A DNA stretch of 64,000 nt from Brevundimonas sp. Root608 (lineage in GTDB: Bacteria; Pseudomonadota; Alphaproteobacteria; Caulobacterales; Caulobacteraceae): the NCBI RefSeq assembly GCF_001427825.1, contig NZ_LMGT01000006.1:1-64000 (forward strand), in the 5' to 3' direction. The position numbers and the translations under genes are program-made. Position 1 is the first letter of the stretch; each line of letters begins with the position of its first letter. Below, piece after piece: positions 16,595-24,695 of the stretch. The notes under the pieces are model-generated. The model did not search any database. It saw nothing but the letters and a program-made list of their open reading frames with translations, and was not told where the DNA came from.

Positions 16595-16750
16595 CGCGGG
16601 CGTCCGCCGACAGATGCGACTCCTGTGATGGTACGGCTGGCACCTGATATGCTGCGGCGCCTCGATAGCTGGATTTCGGTACAGGGCCCGAACCCGCCGT
16701 CACGCCCTGAGGCGATCCGTCGCCTGTTGGACAATAGTTTGGCGCGCTGA
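16562..16750 (+). CDS. Ribbon-helix-helix (CopG-like) DNA-binding protein
   Basis: 62 residues. After a basic, AT-hook-like KRRGRPP stretch comes TPVMVRLAPDMLRRLDSWISV and SRPEAIRRLLDNSL, the strand-helix-helix pattern of Arc/CopG repressors. Likely a small regulator of the element, possibly of itself through the inverted repeat around its start. It lies 33 bp before the next gene on the same strand. Confidence 0.78.
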   Translation: MSKAIDDIGKRRGRPPTDATPVMVRLAPDMLRRLDSWISVQGPNPPSRPEAIRRLLDNSLAR

Positions 16751-16783
16751 CGAAACGTCAGGCAGCCGCAAAGGGCCGTAACA

Positions 16784-17353
16784 ATGTCGATCCTCTCGCA
16801 CTTCGACCCGATCAAGGTGACTGTGTTTGCGCCCGACGGCAGCGTTCGTGCGGAGCCGCTGGTCGTCATCAGCGACAAGGAGATCATCACCGAAGACGTC
16901 TCCATCCATGTGGAGCCCGGTGACGAGGTCAGGCGCCTTCTGCCGAACGGTCGAGATGAGGTGTTCGAAGTCTACGACGTCGTGTTCTCTGACGGCTTGG
17001 GCCCGATCCCGCCAGTTTACACCCTCAAGGTCAGGCGCAAGGGCGCTCTCCCTCATCGCGTGCCACAGTCGATTTCGGTCTCGGGCCCGAACTCGCGGGT
17101 CACCATCGGGCACGATTCCTCGGTCAACATCTCGCACCAAGGGGACGTGATCCAGCAAGCCAGCGAAGCCATCTCGGCGCAGGTGGACGACGCCGCCGAC
17201 CGGGACCGGCTTCTGATCGCCCTTGCGGACCTGAAGGCAGCGCAGGACCCGGCTTCGAAGGCGAACGCGTACCAGCGGCTGGTGTCGAGCGCGGCCAACC
17301 ACATGACCGTCCTGGCCCCCTTCCTACCGGCGTTAACCCAACTGCTCGGTTAA
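16784..17353 (+). CDS. Cargo protein of unknown function
   Basis: 189 residues, ATG 16784 with AAGGG upstream. The first 90 residues look like a small beta-rich domain (DPIKVTVFAPDGS, VFEVYDVVFSDG). A short glycine/asparagine/serine segment (ISVSGPNSRVTIGHDSSVNIS) links it to a helical C-terminal half (about 120-189). That linker pattern, as I recall it, occurs in several unrelated bacterial proteins of unclear role. No enzyme motif recognised. It overlaps the convergent HEPN-like gene by 4 bp. Confidence 0.65.
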   Translation: MSILSHFDPIKVTVFAPDGSVRAEPLVVISDKEIITEDVSIHVEPGDEVRRLLPNGRDEVFEVYDVVFSDGLGPIPPVYTLKVRRKGALPHRVPQSISVSGPNSRVTIGHDSSVNISHQGDVIQQASEAISAQVDDAADRDRLLIALADLKAAQDPASKANAYQRLVSSAANHMTVLAPFLPALTQLLG

Positions 17354-17982
17354 GCGTCGACCGTGGAGGCCCCTTCTTCGTCCGGCCAAGGCGGCCCGGG
17401 CGGGTAAGGGTGCGCGCCCTGCGAAAAGATCGGGACGCCCTGCAGGGCCGAGGTGACCCGAATGTGGGTGTATTCGTACATCTGAAGATCAGGGTTGAGC
17501 CGCAGACTTGCCTCGTAGAGCGAAGCCGCGATCTGGCCGAGACCGACGACGTCCATCGCCCGGTTCCCGCCCTCGTAAACGTATCTGAACTCCACGAAGG
17601 CGTTGGAGTAAGTGACGAGGTCGCGCTCGAGGACCGAGCCTGTCCCCTTCCGGCGCTGCTCGTAACGCACCTTCACGAGATCGCGCACAGTGTCCGGCAG
17701 CTTCGCAAACAGGACGTTGAGTCGGTGACCCGACGGGGCCTTCCCGTGCGCGATTAGAAGCAACGTCTTCAGATAGAGCTCGCTGGCGAACGCCAGGCCG
17801 ACCACACCCGCGGTGAACGGAAAGGCGTAGCGGCCATCTGGACCGACCCGCTGCTCGAAGTTTCGTTGCGCGCTCTCATGGAACTGCACGGCCTCGCGCC
17901 ACATCTGATCGCGCAGCGAGATAGGCCCGAGCGCCTTGGCCCGGGCCTTGATCATTTCAGTGATGTGGGCCGGCGGTTCCAT
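17350..17982 (-). CDS. HEPN-like helical protein
   Basis: 210 residues from ATG 17982 (an upstream GTG at 18030 is possible). The core FTAGVVGLAFASELYLKTLLLIAHGK and GHRLNVLFAKLPDTVRDLVKVRYEQRRKG resembles HEPN domains (ELYLK, then GH-x-L-x-x-L-F-x-x-L). I did not find a clear R-x4-6-H ribonuclease motif, so it may be a non-catalytic member. HEPN proteins are frequent in defence and toxin systems. It lies convergent to an unknown gene and within the mobile element, which fits a cargo role. Confidence 0.6.
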   Translation of the reverse strand: MEPPAHITEMIKARAKALGPISLRDQMWREAVQFHESAQRNFEQRVGPDGRYAFPFTAGVVGLAFASELYLKTLLLIAHGKAPSGHRLNVLFAKLPDTVRDLVKVRYEQRRKGTGSVLERDLVTYSNAFVEFRYVYEGGNRAMDVVGLGQIAASLYEASLRLNPDLQMYEYTHIRVTSALQGVPIFSQGAHPYPPGPPWPDEEGASTVDA

Positions 17983-18031
17983 GGGCCGACTATGGGTGCA
18001 GTTCGGCTGAAACCCAATGACCGGCGCCACG

Positions 18032-18265
18032 TCAGGGTTGAAGCATCCCGGACGCCCGAACCGCCGCGGCGCGAGCAGAGAGAATCATCGCGAGGTGCGC
18101 GCTCCCACTGGCCTTGGCGGCCTTCCCTTGCTGATCGATCATCGTCGCCAGTTCATCGGTTGTGACCAGGCCTGCGGCCAGCACGATGGCCTGTAACTGA
18201 CCAATGAGAAAATCTTGGGCAGCTAGCCGGCCGGAGAGGGCCTGAAGTTCGACGGAGGTCATCAC
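18032..18265 (-). CDS. Small phage-module protein of unknown function
   Basis: 77 residues, helical, beginning MMTSVELQALSGRLAAQDFLIGQLQAIVLAAGLVTTDELATMIDQQ. Its start overlaps the stop of the tape measure gene by 4 bp, so it is translated with it. Function unknown; position after a tape measure suggests a tail-assembly relic. Confidence 0.65.
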   Translation of the reverse strand: MMTSVELQALSGRLAAQDFLIGQLQAIVLAAGLVTTDELATMIDQQGKAAKASGSAHLAMILSARAAAVRASGMLQP

Positions 18266-20757
18266 CCAGCCCTCATGCCGAGGCGGTAGCGGACAGACTT
18301 CGCACGATCGACAGGGACCGCTTGACGGGCCCCAGTGACGGCCAAACCGCCACTCTCGTTCGCCATCCGCTGTGCCTGCGCGAGAAGGTCCTGCGTCATG
18401 ACCGCGCCGCGCATGTCGAAGTGCAACGGCGCCCCTCCTCCCGCTGGGCTGAAACCGGGCGCGCCGATGTCCACCCGCTCGTGAGGCGACTTCCAGAAGG
18501 CGACCAACTGACTGTCGGTCCCGCCGCTGCCGCCCGGCATGATCGAGCCGCCCGTCGCGAACTTGGGCAGCTTCGAGAACATCGACGACAGGACCGAGCC
18601 GATGTTGCCGAGGCCGCCGCCCTGCTTCATCCCACTCTGGCCGAGGCCGAGCAGATCGAAGATTTGCGACCCGACGTTCCGCATCGAGTTCCGCATCGCG
18701 TCGCCGAACATGATCTGGAATACCGACGCCCAGTCGCCATGCAGCGCCGCGTCCAGACCGTTGGCGAAGGCGTCGGCGAAGTCTTCTTTCATCGCCGCGA
18801 TCCGTTCCTTGACCCGGTCGAGGCCGAGGGCCTCCTTCAGATCGGCGGCGGCAGTCAGCGGCTGAAGGTCGATGCGCGCCATGGGGTCGAGCCGCTCGGT
18901 CACCGCGGCGTCGTAGATGCCGCGGGCCCGGCCCGCCTGCTCGTTGAACTGCCCCTGGGTCAGATCACCCGTCCCCAGACTCCTGCGGAGAACCTGCATT
19001 CGACGCTCCAGCGCGAGCGCGGCGCGCTCCTGATCGGTCATGAGGTCTTGCAGGACACCACGGAGCTCCTCGCGCATCTCCTTGAACCGGTCGGCGGTCG
19101 CGCGGGTCGCGCGGCCTACCGGGTCGACCATCAGGGTTTGGAGCTTCGCGAACCACTGGCCCGTCTCCTCGACAAGGTCAGGGACGTAGCTGTGGCCGAC
19201 AACACGGTCGTACAGGTTGAAGAAGAAGTCGCCTGTCTCCTTCAGCTTCCGCCCGACCCAGCCCAGCACCTCGCCGAGCTTGTCCTGAAGCCAATGTTTC
19301 GCGCCCTCGTAGACCTTCTTGAGCGACTCGATGGCTCCCGGCCAGAAGGCCTCGATCACGCCGGCCAGCGCGCCAACGGTGTTGCCGACCGCGTCCTTCA
19401 GCGTGGCCCACGCACCGGAGAAGTCTCCGGTCAGGAGATCGCCAAGGATCGAGAACAGGGATCCGATGTTGGAGAGCGTACCCTCGACGATGGAGACCAG
19501 CGCCGTCAGCGTTCGCACGATGGAGTTGCCCAGGAGATCGACCACGAGCGCCGCGAACTTGCTGATCAGCGAGCCGATGGGGCCGTCGAAGAACGTCATC
19601 CAAGCGCCGGCCATGCCCCTGACGAGGTCGCCGACCGTCGAGAACAGTTCGCCCAGCGCGGGCCCGAGCGTCTCCTGCGTCGTCGCCCAGAGGCGTTTCA
19701 GGACCGGCTCGACGTCGTCTCGGAATAGGAGGAAGGCCCCGACTACGGCGCCGACGGCGGCGGCGACCGGAAGGATGAAGGGGACGATGGCTCCAATGGC
19801 CACGCCGACGCCCGCCAGAGCGCCGCCCGTGCCCAGGGTGGTGACCAAGGTCCCGACCGCGCCGACAACCGCTCCCACGGCGATCAGAACCGGCCCGAGC
19901 GCGGCGGCGATGGCCGCACCTGCGACCACCATGTTCTGTGCGGCGGGGCTGAGGCCGTTGAACTTGTCGGCGATGCCCGCGATCCCGTCCGTCAGCGGGA
20001 CGAGGTAGCGGTTGACGATGGCGCCCACGCTTTCGGACAGGCTGTTCAGGCTGTCGCGCAACCTGTCGTATGGATCGGTGCGCTGGGCCGCCGCCGCCGA
20101 GCCGCGGTACTGGCGTTCTAGCTCGCCAAGAATGAGGGCCTGCGCGCCCGCGACATTGCCCGACTCGACCATAGCCGCGATGCGATCCTTGTTGCCCGCG
20201 ATCCAGTCCTTGGTGACCGCCCCCGTCCGTCCGAGCGCGGACAGGCTATTGATCGGGTCGTTGAGCGCCTTTCCGATCAGCACCGTGGCTGACTGGAGGT
20301 CCATTCTCATGCGAGTCGCCAAGTCCACCACGGCGGTCTGAGCCCGGTCGAACACCACGCCCGACACCTTGCCGAACGTCAGAAGGTTGGCGGTGACCGA
20401 ACGCAGGATGTCGTCGTCGTCGTACAGCGAGTTGCGCATCAGGCCGTCGGCCAGACCCGCGAGCTCCTCCTTGGTCTTGCCCGAGGCCGCGCCCATCGAC
20501 GCCAGCGCCGCTGAGACCTGACCCATGGCGTCGGCGGCCTCTGTCGCCGCTTTCGAGGCCGCGAAGCCCGCGGCGATCAGCGGCGCGGTGACCGTCGCGG
20601 TCAGGCCAGCCCCGACCATGGCGAAGCCCCGGCCCATGTTCTGAAGGTCGCGACCCACGCCCTGAAGATGCTTTTGGGCTGCGGTGAGGTTGGTCTCGAA
20701 CTGAGCGGAATCGAGGCCGAGAACGACCCTGAGCGACCCGATGACGGCGGTGGACAT
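18262..20757 (-). CDS. Phage tail tape measure protein
   Basis: 831 residues. The N-terminal block AVIGSLRVVLGLDSAQFETNLTAAQKHLQGVGRDLQNMGRGFAMVGAGLTATVTAPLI is typical of tape measure proteins. Long Ala/Gly-rich hydrophobic segments follow (about 270-345), as expected for the part inserted into the host membrane. Near the end is the FATGGSIMPGGSGGTDSQLVAFWKSPHERVDIG segment common to the family. The frame is intact. In a complete phage, about ten head-completion and tail genes would stand between this and the capsid gene; here only about 100 bp do. Confidence 0.92.
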   Translation of the reverse strand: MSTAVIGSLRVVLGLDSAQFETNLTAAQKHLQGVGRDLQNMGRGFAMVGAGLTATVTAPLIAAGFAASKAATEAADAMGQVSAALASMGAASGKTKEELAGLADGLMRNSLYDDDDILRSVTANLLTFGKVSGVVFDRAQTAVVDLATRMRMDLQSATVLIGKALNDPINSLSALGRTGAVTKDWIAGNKDRIAAMVESGNVAGAQALILGELERQYRGSAAAAQRTDPYDRLRDSLNSLSESVGAIVNRYLVPLTDGIAGIADKFNGLSPAAQNMVVAGAAIAAALGPVLIAVGAVVGAVGTLVTTLGTGGALAGVGVAIGAIVPFILPVAAAVGAVVGAFLLFRDDVEPVLKRLWATTQETLGPALGELFSTVGDLVRGMAGAWMTFFDGPIGSLISKFAALVVDLLGNSIVRTLTALVSIVEGTLSNIGSLFSILGDLLTGDFSGAWATLKDAVGNTVGALAGVIEAFWPGAIESLKKVYEGAKHWLQDKLGEVLGWVGRKLKETGDFFFNLYDRVVGHSYVPDLVEETGQWFAKLQTLMVDPVGRATRATADRFKEMREELRGVLQDLMTDQERAALALERRMQVLRRSLGTGDLTQGQFNEQAGRARGIYDAAVTERLDPMARIDLQPLTAAADLKEALGLDRVKERIAAMKEDFADAFANGLDAALHGDWASVFQIMFGDAMRNSMRNVGSQIFDLLGLGQSGMKQGGGLGNIGSVLSSMFSKLPKFATGGSIMPGGSGGTDSQLVAFWKSPHERVDIGAPGFSPAGGGAPLHFDMRGAVMTQDLLAQAQRMANESGGLAVTGARQAVPVDRAKSVRYRLGMRAG

Positions 20758-20797
20758 GGCTGATCTTTCTGGATTGGGCGCCTGTTCGGCGGCGGTA

Positions 20798-20851
20798 CCG
20801 AGGCGGACAAACCGAGTTCGTCTGTGATGCGACGAACCCGGTTTGCCTCGG
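20798..20851 (-). terminator. Long imperfect hairpin between capsid and tape measure genes
   Basis: CCGAGGC-rich arms mirror each other around 20823-20830. The inner stem GGGTTCGTC/GACGAACTC and the outer GAGGC arms pair well, with a small bulge. No T-run follows, so it may be a factor-dependent terminator or a processing site. It separates the two structural genes. Confidence 0.45.
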
Positions 20852-20855
20852 TGGC

Positions 20856-22091
20856 TTAGGCGACGTTGCCGAAGTCCCCGTAGGTCAGCGCCTTCGGCTG
20901 TTTGACAGCTTGGGCGAGCCGCTCTTCGGCGAGGATCGTCACCAGGTTCCGGGTGAAGTCGTCGTTGACGGTGCCGAGCTCCACCCGCGCCGACCAGCGG
21001 TCGTACAGGGTCGCCGCGCGGGGGAAGTCGCCGATCAGGAACTTGTCGACATTCATCGCCTGCGTGGTGATGACCGGCAGACCCCAGAGCCGTTGCGAGA
21101 TCGCGGACCCCGGCGAACCCATGATGTAGTTTCCGTCAGCGTCCTTCAGCAGCGTGATGCGGGTCCAGTCCGACGGATGCATGATGATGCCCGTCGCCGG
21201 ATGTTCCGCAAGGGCGCTTTGCAGGAGGCCGAGGCCCAGCGTGTCCAGCATGGTCGGATCGGCGATCACGAACGGCGCCGCGAAACCAGTCGCCTTGGGC
21301 ACCATCCCTTGAAGGTTCTGGCCGGTGCCGTCGCCATAGAGCAACTGGGCCTCTTCGACCAAGGCAAGGCCGTCGAGGAGCTCGGTGTTAATCAGGCCCT
21401 CCAACTGCGGCAGGTCTTCCAGCACCTGCCGGCTGGCCTTCATCCAGTGCGCGATCACGCGTGCCGGGATCGTCTCAAGCTCGAGCTGCATGTCCGATCC
21501 GGGCTTCGCCGCGCCTTCAGCGACGGGCGCGGCCCCATTGTTGCGGCCCTTGATGCGCGGAACCTCGACTGCGCCACCCGACATCTGAATGACGGGAAGC
21601 AGCGACCGAACGACCGGCCTCCGCTGGAGGAGCGGCGTGATGGTGGGGTCGCGGAACGCCTCGATTGCCGCGCCGACCGACCCCGCGGCGTCCGTCGTGG
21701 CCGTGGTGATCGTCGCCTTGGTCTCGAAGGCGTAGCGGTCATTGCGGGCGTTTCGCTCGGCGAACTCCTTCACCCCGTCTTGGGCGACGAACTTGGCCCC
21801 CAGGGAGCGACACTCCAGTTCGTCGCCGCTGCCAATGCCGCCCCCGCCGCCGCGGCGCGTGACCTTCTGTTCGACGTCGTCCAGGCGTGCGGAAGTTTCG
21901 GCGGCTTTGGTCTTGAGGTCGGCGAAGGCCTCTTTCACCGCGTCGTTGTGGGTGCCGAAAGCGGAGGCCAGGTCCTCGAAGGACTTGATCTCGCGGTGGC
22001 CATCCGGGCCGCGCAGAAACCGCCCGGCGCGGCGCTCGGCGGCAGACATGGCGCCGAGGACGCCGAAGGGAAGCGAGGTGGTGGTGGTCAT
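20856..22091 (-). CDS. HK97-fold phage major capsid protein
   Basis: 411 residues. The first part (about 35-85) is a helical delta/scaffold domain with SARLDDVEQKVTRRGGGGG at its end, the region normally cut by the prohead protease. The capsid domain shows SVGAAIEAFRDPTITPLLQRRPVVRSLLPV, GAAPVAEGAAKPGSDMQLELETIPARVIAHWMKASRQVLEDLPQL and GLPVITTQAMNVDKFLIGDF, which are characteristic. Complete frame. It follows the protease gene by 5 bp. Confidence 0.94.
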   Translation of the reverse strand: MTTTTSLPFGVLGAMSAAERRAGRFLRGPDGHREIKSFEDLASAFGTHNDAVKEAFADLKTKAAETSARLDDVEQKVTRRGGGGGIGSGDELECRSLGAKFVAQDGVKEFAERNARNDRYAFETKATITTATTDAAGSVGAAIEAFRDPTITPLLQRRPVVRSLLPVIQMSGGAVEVPRIKGRNNGAAPVAEGAAKPGSDMQLELETIPARVIAHWMKASRQVLEDLPQLEGLINTELLDGLALVEEAQLLYGDGTGQNLQGMVPKATGFAAPFVIADPTMLDTLGLGLLQSALAEHPATGIIMHPSDWTRITLLKDADGNYIMGSPGSAISQRLWGLPVITTQAMNVDKFLIGDFPRAATLYDRWSARVELGTVNDDFTRNLVTILAEERLAQAVKQPKALTYGDFGNVA

Positions 22092-22096
22092 GTCGT

Positions 22097-22759
22097 TCAG
22101 CCTTTCATGCTGAGGATTTCGGCGGTCGCGGCTTTGATCCGCGCGCCCAAGTTGTTGAGGTCCGGGTGGTCTTGTTCGCCGTTAAGCGCCGTCCACCCTG
22201 CGGCGGCGATCTTGGCGGCGGCCCCGCGTGAGAGGCCGCTTTCGTGGAGAAGGGCTTGCAGTTCGCGTTGCGACGTCAGGGATTTGATCGCCGTGATCCG
22301 CGCGTTCGGCATGGCTGGAACTGCCACGGGACTGACCTCGTGCAGATCGACCGCCGTCAGGATTCGCTCGTCGACGCCCTTCCCTCGACTGGCCCCGCCA
22401 GGCGGGACGCTGTAGCCGATGGACAGGCCGGTAACGTCGCCGGCCATGACGTGGGAATGGGCCTCGCGCCCTGACTCGGTTTCGAGGTTCAACCGACCCC
22501 TCAGCCAGAGGCCCTTGCTGTCTTCGCGAGCTTCCATCCAGCGTCCGACCGGACGGCCTAGATCGTGTGCCCAGACCATCGCCGGTAGATACCGGGTCAG
22601 GCTTCGGGCGAACGCTCCAGGGCGGACGATGTCGCCTTGGAGGTCAGGCGTCGACTCGAAGGTCGCGCCATAGCCTTCGATCAAACCGCGCTCAGCATCC
22701 TGAGGCGCGATCTTGATGGCCAGCATGGGGCCAGTGCGGAGGTCGGAATGAGCGGTCAC
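22097..22759 (-). CDS. HK97-family prohead protease
   Basis: Herpesvirus-type serine protease that matures phage capsids. Visible: LIEGYGATFESTPDLQGDIVRPGAF, MVWAHDLGRPVGRW with the catalytic His, SHVMAGDVTGLSIGY with the catalytic Ser, and VDLHEVSPVAVPAMPNARI. About 220 residues from GTG 22759; TTG 22777 and ATG 22726 are alternatives, none with a clear ribosome binding site. A helical extension follows the catalytic domain (about 170-220). A 7-bp hairpin with a 3-base loop lies upstream at 22789-22805. Confidence 0.9.
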   Translation of the reverse strand: MTAHSDLRTGPMLAIKIAPQDAERGLIEGYGATFESTPDLQGDIVRPGAFARSLTRYLPAMVWAHDLGRPVGRWMEAREDSKGLWLRGRLNLETESGREAHSHVMAGDVTGLSIGYSVPPGGASRGKGVDERILTAVDLHEVSPVAVPAMPNARITAIKSLTSQRELQALLHESGLSRGAAAKIAAAGWTALNGEQDHPDLNNLGARIKAATAEILSMKG

Positions 22760-22910
22760 GGGGTCACCAAAGGGCAAAGCGAAGCCATGAGGCGCGGAGC
22801 GCCTCGGTTCAGCCTTGCGTCCCGCTCAGGGGCTTGGTGACGCATGGTGCCGCCCCGGATTCCGGTAGCGACCCGACCTCTATAGCCACTCCCGCGTTGC
22901 GTGACAAGTC

Positions 22911-23345
22911 TCACTGAACCGTTCCCATAGGACGTCCAGCCAGAGCGTCGGCGTGCCGGTAGATGACCCCCGCTCCTTGAGGTCCCTCGGCCATCCCGAT
23001 CCACGAGACGACAAAGCCGAGCATGAACTCGCGCACCTTCGGGCGGCTGATCCCCAGCCGTTCCAGGAACAGCGTCGTTCCACAGAGGACCTCGTGAGCG
23101 GTCTCGACCTCCGACTTCGGGGCGTCCGCGCCCGGGCCCGGTGCCGACAGGTAGCGTTCGGCCAGCAGCAGGAGGTTTCGCCCGATCTGCTCGTTCGAAA
23201 ACGCTCGCTCTGCCGCTTGAACGGCGACGAGCTGGAGAGCGTCGCAGATCACTGCCGCCTCCCCCTCGAGGTCGGATGCGGCGATGACGGTTTGGATATC
23301 CTTCGCCAGATCGACGACTTGGGCGGTCGCATCGAAGTCAGTCAC
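22911..23345 (-). CDS. Unknown helical protein of the element
   Basis: 144 residues from GTG 23345, preceded by GGAG at proper spacing (TGGAGAACACCC). Sequence VTDFDATAQVVDLAKDIQTVIAASDLEGEAAVICDALQLVAVQAAERAF, then GRNLLLLAERYL and KVREFMLGFVVSWIGMAEGPQGAG. Mostly helical, no motif recognised. Overlaps the upstream gene by 8 bp. Confidence 0.6.
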   Translation of the reverse strand: MTDFDATAQVVDLAKDIQTVIAASDLEGEAAVICDALQLVAVQAAERAFSNEQIGRNLLLLAERYLSAPGPGADAPKSEVETAHEVLCGTTLFLERLGISRPKVREFMLGFVVSWIGMAEGPQGAGVIYRHADALAGRPMGTVQ

Positions 23346-23637
23346 GGGTGTTCTCCAGATCGAAAAAAATGAGGCGCGAGCGCCGTCCGTCGCCGGGCGG
23401 GAGCTCCGCGCCGGGAATGCTGTGAGGGGCAGCCTGCGCATCCGCTGGCGGCGCACTCCGTTCGATCCGGCGCCGGACGCGGTCGCCGGTCAGACCCAAC
23501 TGGCTGAGCAGCCCTTTGCGGGTCGCCGTCGGATTTCCCGCTGCGCCGAAAAAAATCTCCGAATGGCACCCCCACCGGTCCGCAACGAACGGACGCCCGG
23601 GATTTTCGAAGCCCCCCCTGGTCGCGGTCGAGATCAT
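23338..23637 (-). CDS. Unknown basic protein of the element
   Basis: 99 residues from ATG 23637 with GAGG upstream. Contains GGFENPGRPFVADRWGCHSEIFFGAAGNPTATRKGLLSQLG and an Arg-rich RVRRRIERS stretch. Not recognised. It lies 11 bp after the replication-type gene and overlaps the next gene by 8 bp, which supports its being read as part of the same transcript. Confidence 0.5.
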   Translation of the reverse strand: MISTATRGGFENPGRPFVADRWGCHSEIFFGAAGNPTATRKGLLSQLGLTGDRVRRRIERSAPPADAQAAPHSIPGAELPPGDGRRSRLIFFDLENTRD

Positions 23638-23648
23638 GGAAGCGGACC

Positions 23649-24557
23649 TCACGCGGCGAGCCCTTTGCCCTCGCTGGCGAACACCGGGCGGGGCTCGCGG
23701 CGCAGCGCGTCATGTCGGGCCTTGTCGCAGACGACCTTCACGTCGAGCCCTCGAAGCTCTCGACCGCAGTCCGACCGGAGCTTGTCAGCCGCAATCGCGA
23801 GGTTCGTCACGATGGTGCGGCTCTCCCGGTCCCAGCCGTGAGGGTCCAGCCATGACCGCGCTCCTGCCTCGCCGAGCCTACCGATGATCGCCTCGCGCAC
23901 TTCCCGGGCCGGGAAAGGAGCAGACGACTGGAGCGGCTCACCCCAGTTCGAACGAACCCGGTTTGCCCTCGACGGGGGGAAGGGGGGAGTAATGGAGTCT
24001 TCAAGGGATTGGCGGTCACTGGCGCCACCCTTTTGCGTCACAGGTGACACCCTTTCGGCGACGTCACCGTTCACTGGTGACACCCTTTCCGAGGCCTGAC
24101 CGGTCACCGGTGCTACCTTTTCGGCAGCGTCTAAAGTCACGGGTGCTACCTTTTCGGCAGCGTCCAAAGTCACTGGTGACACCTTTTCAGGCTCGCCTGC
24201 GACGGCAGCTTTGCGCGCGAGGATGGCCTGATCGATGCTGTCGTGAGCCTCGGCAGCATCGAGGATCATGGCGACATAGTTTTGGGTTCGCCCGCGGCCC
24301 CGCGACCGCCGAACGGACAGGTGGCCGGCGCGCCGCAGTTCGCCGATCCCACGTCGAATGGTGGACAACGACAGGCCCAAGGCGACCGCCATGTTTTCCT
24401 GAGCCCGCCAGGCGGCGCCGCGCTCAACGTTGAGGTCGTGAGCGATCAGACAGCCGACGGTTCTGGCGCTGGCGCTCAGCGCCACGTCGAGCAGCACCTG
24501 CGTCTGCCAGCGCAGCTTGTCGCCAACGAAGTTATGGACGTCGAGAAGGCGGCTCAT
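23649..24557 (-). CDS. Winged-helix replication-type protein with internal repeats
   Basis: 302 residues. The N-terminal half carries a helix-turn-helix (RAQENMAVALGLSLSTIRRGIGELRRAGHLSVRRSRGRGRTQNYVAMIL), like phage and plasmid replication initiators. The middle (about 119-173) is five 11-residue repeats built on EKV(S/A)PVT. A C-terminal domain (about 215-285, REAIIGRLGEAGARSWLDP to LDVKVVCDKARHDAL) resembles the DnaA N-domain-like part of some initiators. It is the most upstream minus-strand gene of the element and is probably the initiator or a master regulator. Confidence 0.68.
   Translation of the reverse strand: MSRLLDVHNFVGDKLRWQTQVLLDVALSASARTVGCLIAHDLNVERGAAWRAQENMAVALGLSLSTIRRGIGELRRAGHLSVRRSRGRGRTQNYVAMILDAAEAHDSIDQAILARKAAVAGEPEKVSPVTLDAAEKVAPVTLDAAEKVAPVTGQASERVSPVNGDVAERVSPVTQKGGASDRQSLEDSITPPFPPSRANRVRSNWGEPLQSSAPFPAREVREAIIGRLGEAGARSWLDPHGWDRESRTIVTNLAIAADKLRSDCGRELRGLDVKVVCDKARHDALRREPRPVFASEGKGLAA
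24037..24201. repeat. Five 33-bp direct repeats inside the replication-type gene
   Basis: Units begin at 24037, 24070, 24103, 24136 and 24169, exactly 33 bp apart, with a partial unit 22 bp earlier at 24015. Each unit holds TCAC-N-GGTG(A/C)(C/T)ACC followed by (C)TTTTC or CTTTC. GGTGACACC is itself a near-perfect palindrome. The units encode the 11-residue protein repeats and could also be iterons. Confidence 0.85.
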
Positions 24558-24678
24558 GCGCCACCCCGAGGGGCAGCATCCGGGTTAGGCAGAGAGCCGG
24601 AAACACCTTGAAGAACAATGTAGGCGAAGCGGGCGGTTAGACAGCCTAAGGGTCTGATTTTGCGGAGGGAGCGGACAA

Positions 24679-24695
24679 CCTCTCTGTCCGCCACG
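24679..24695 (+). other. attR core
   Basis: CCTCTCTGTCCGCCACG, identical to 14182-14198 in the tRNA-Ser 3' end. It marks the far end of the integrated element. Confidence 0.9.

Larger units (their letters stand above)
14182..24695. mobile_element. Integrated phage-like element in tRNA-Ser (about 10.5 kb)
   Basis: Bounded by a 17-bp direct repeat, one copy in the tRNA-Ser 3' end and the other at 24679-24695, with the integrase next to the tRNA. Gene content on the minus strand: integrase, excisionase-like, MerR-like regulator, small unknowns, tape measure, HK97 capsid protein, prohead protease, unknowns and a replication-type winged-helix protein. Three genes at 16.5-18.0 kb look like regulatory or cargo genes. 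No terminase, portal, connector, tail tube, tail fibre or lysis genes are visible. It is either a decayed prophage or a satellite that depends on a helper phage. Confidence 0.9.

Noticed and set aside
24037..24201. Regular repeats considered as a CRISPR array
   Set aside because: Units are contiguous and coding, with no unique spacers and no cas genes.
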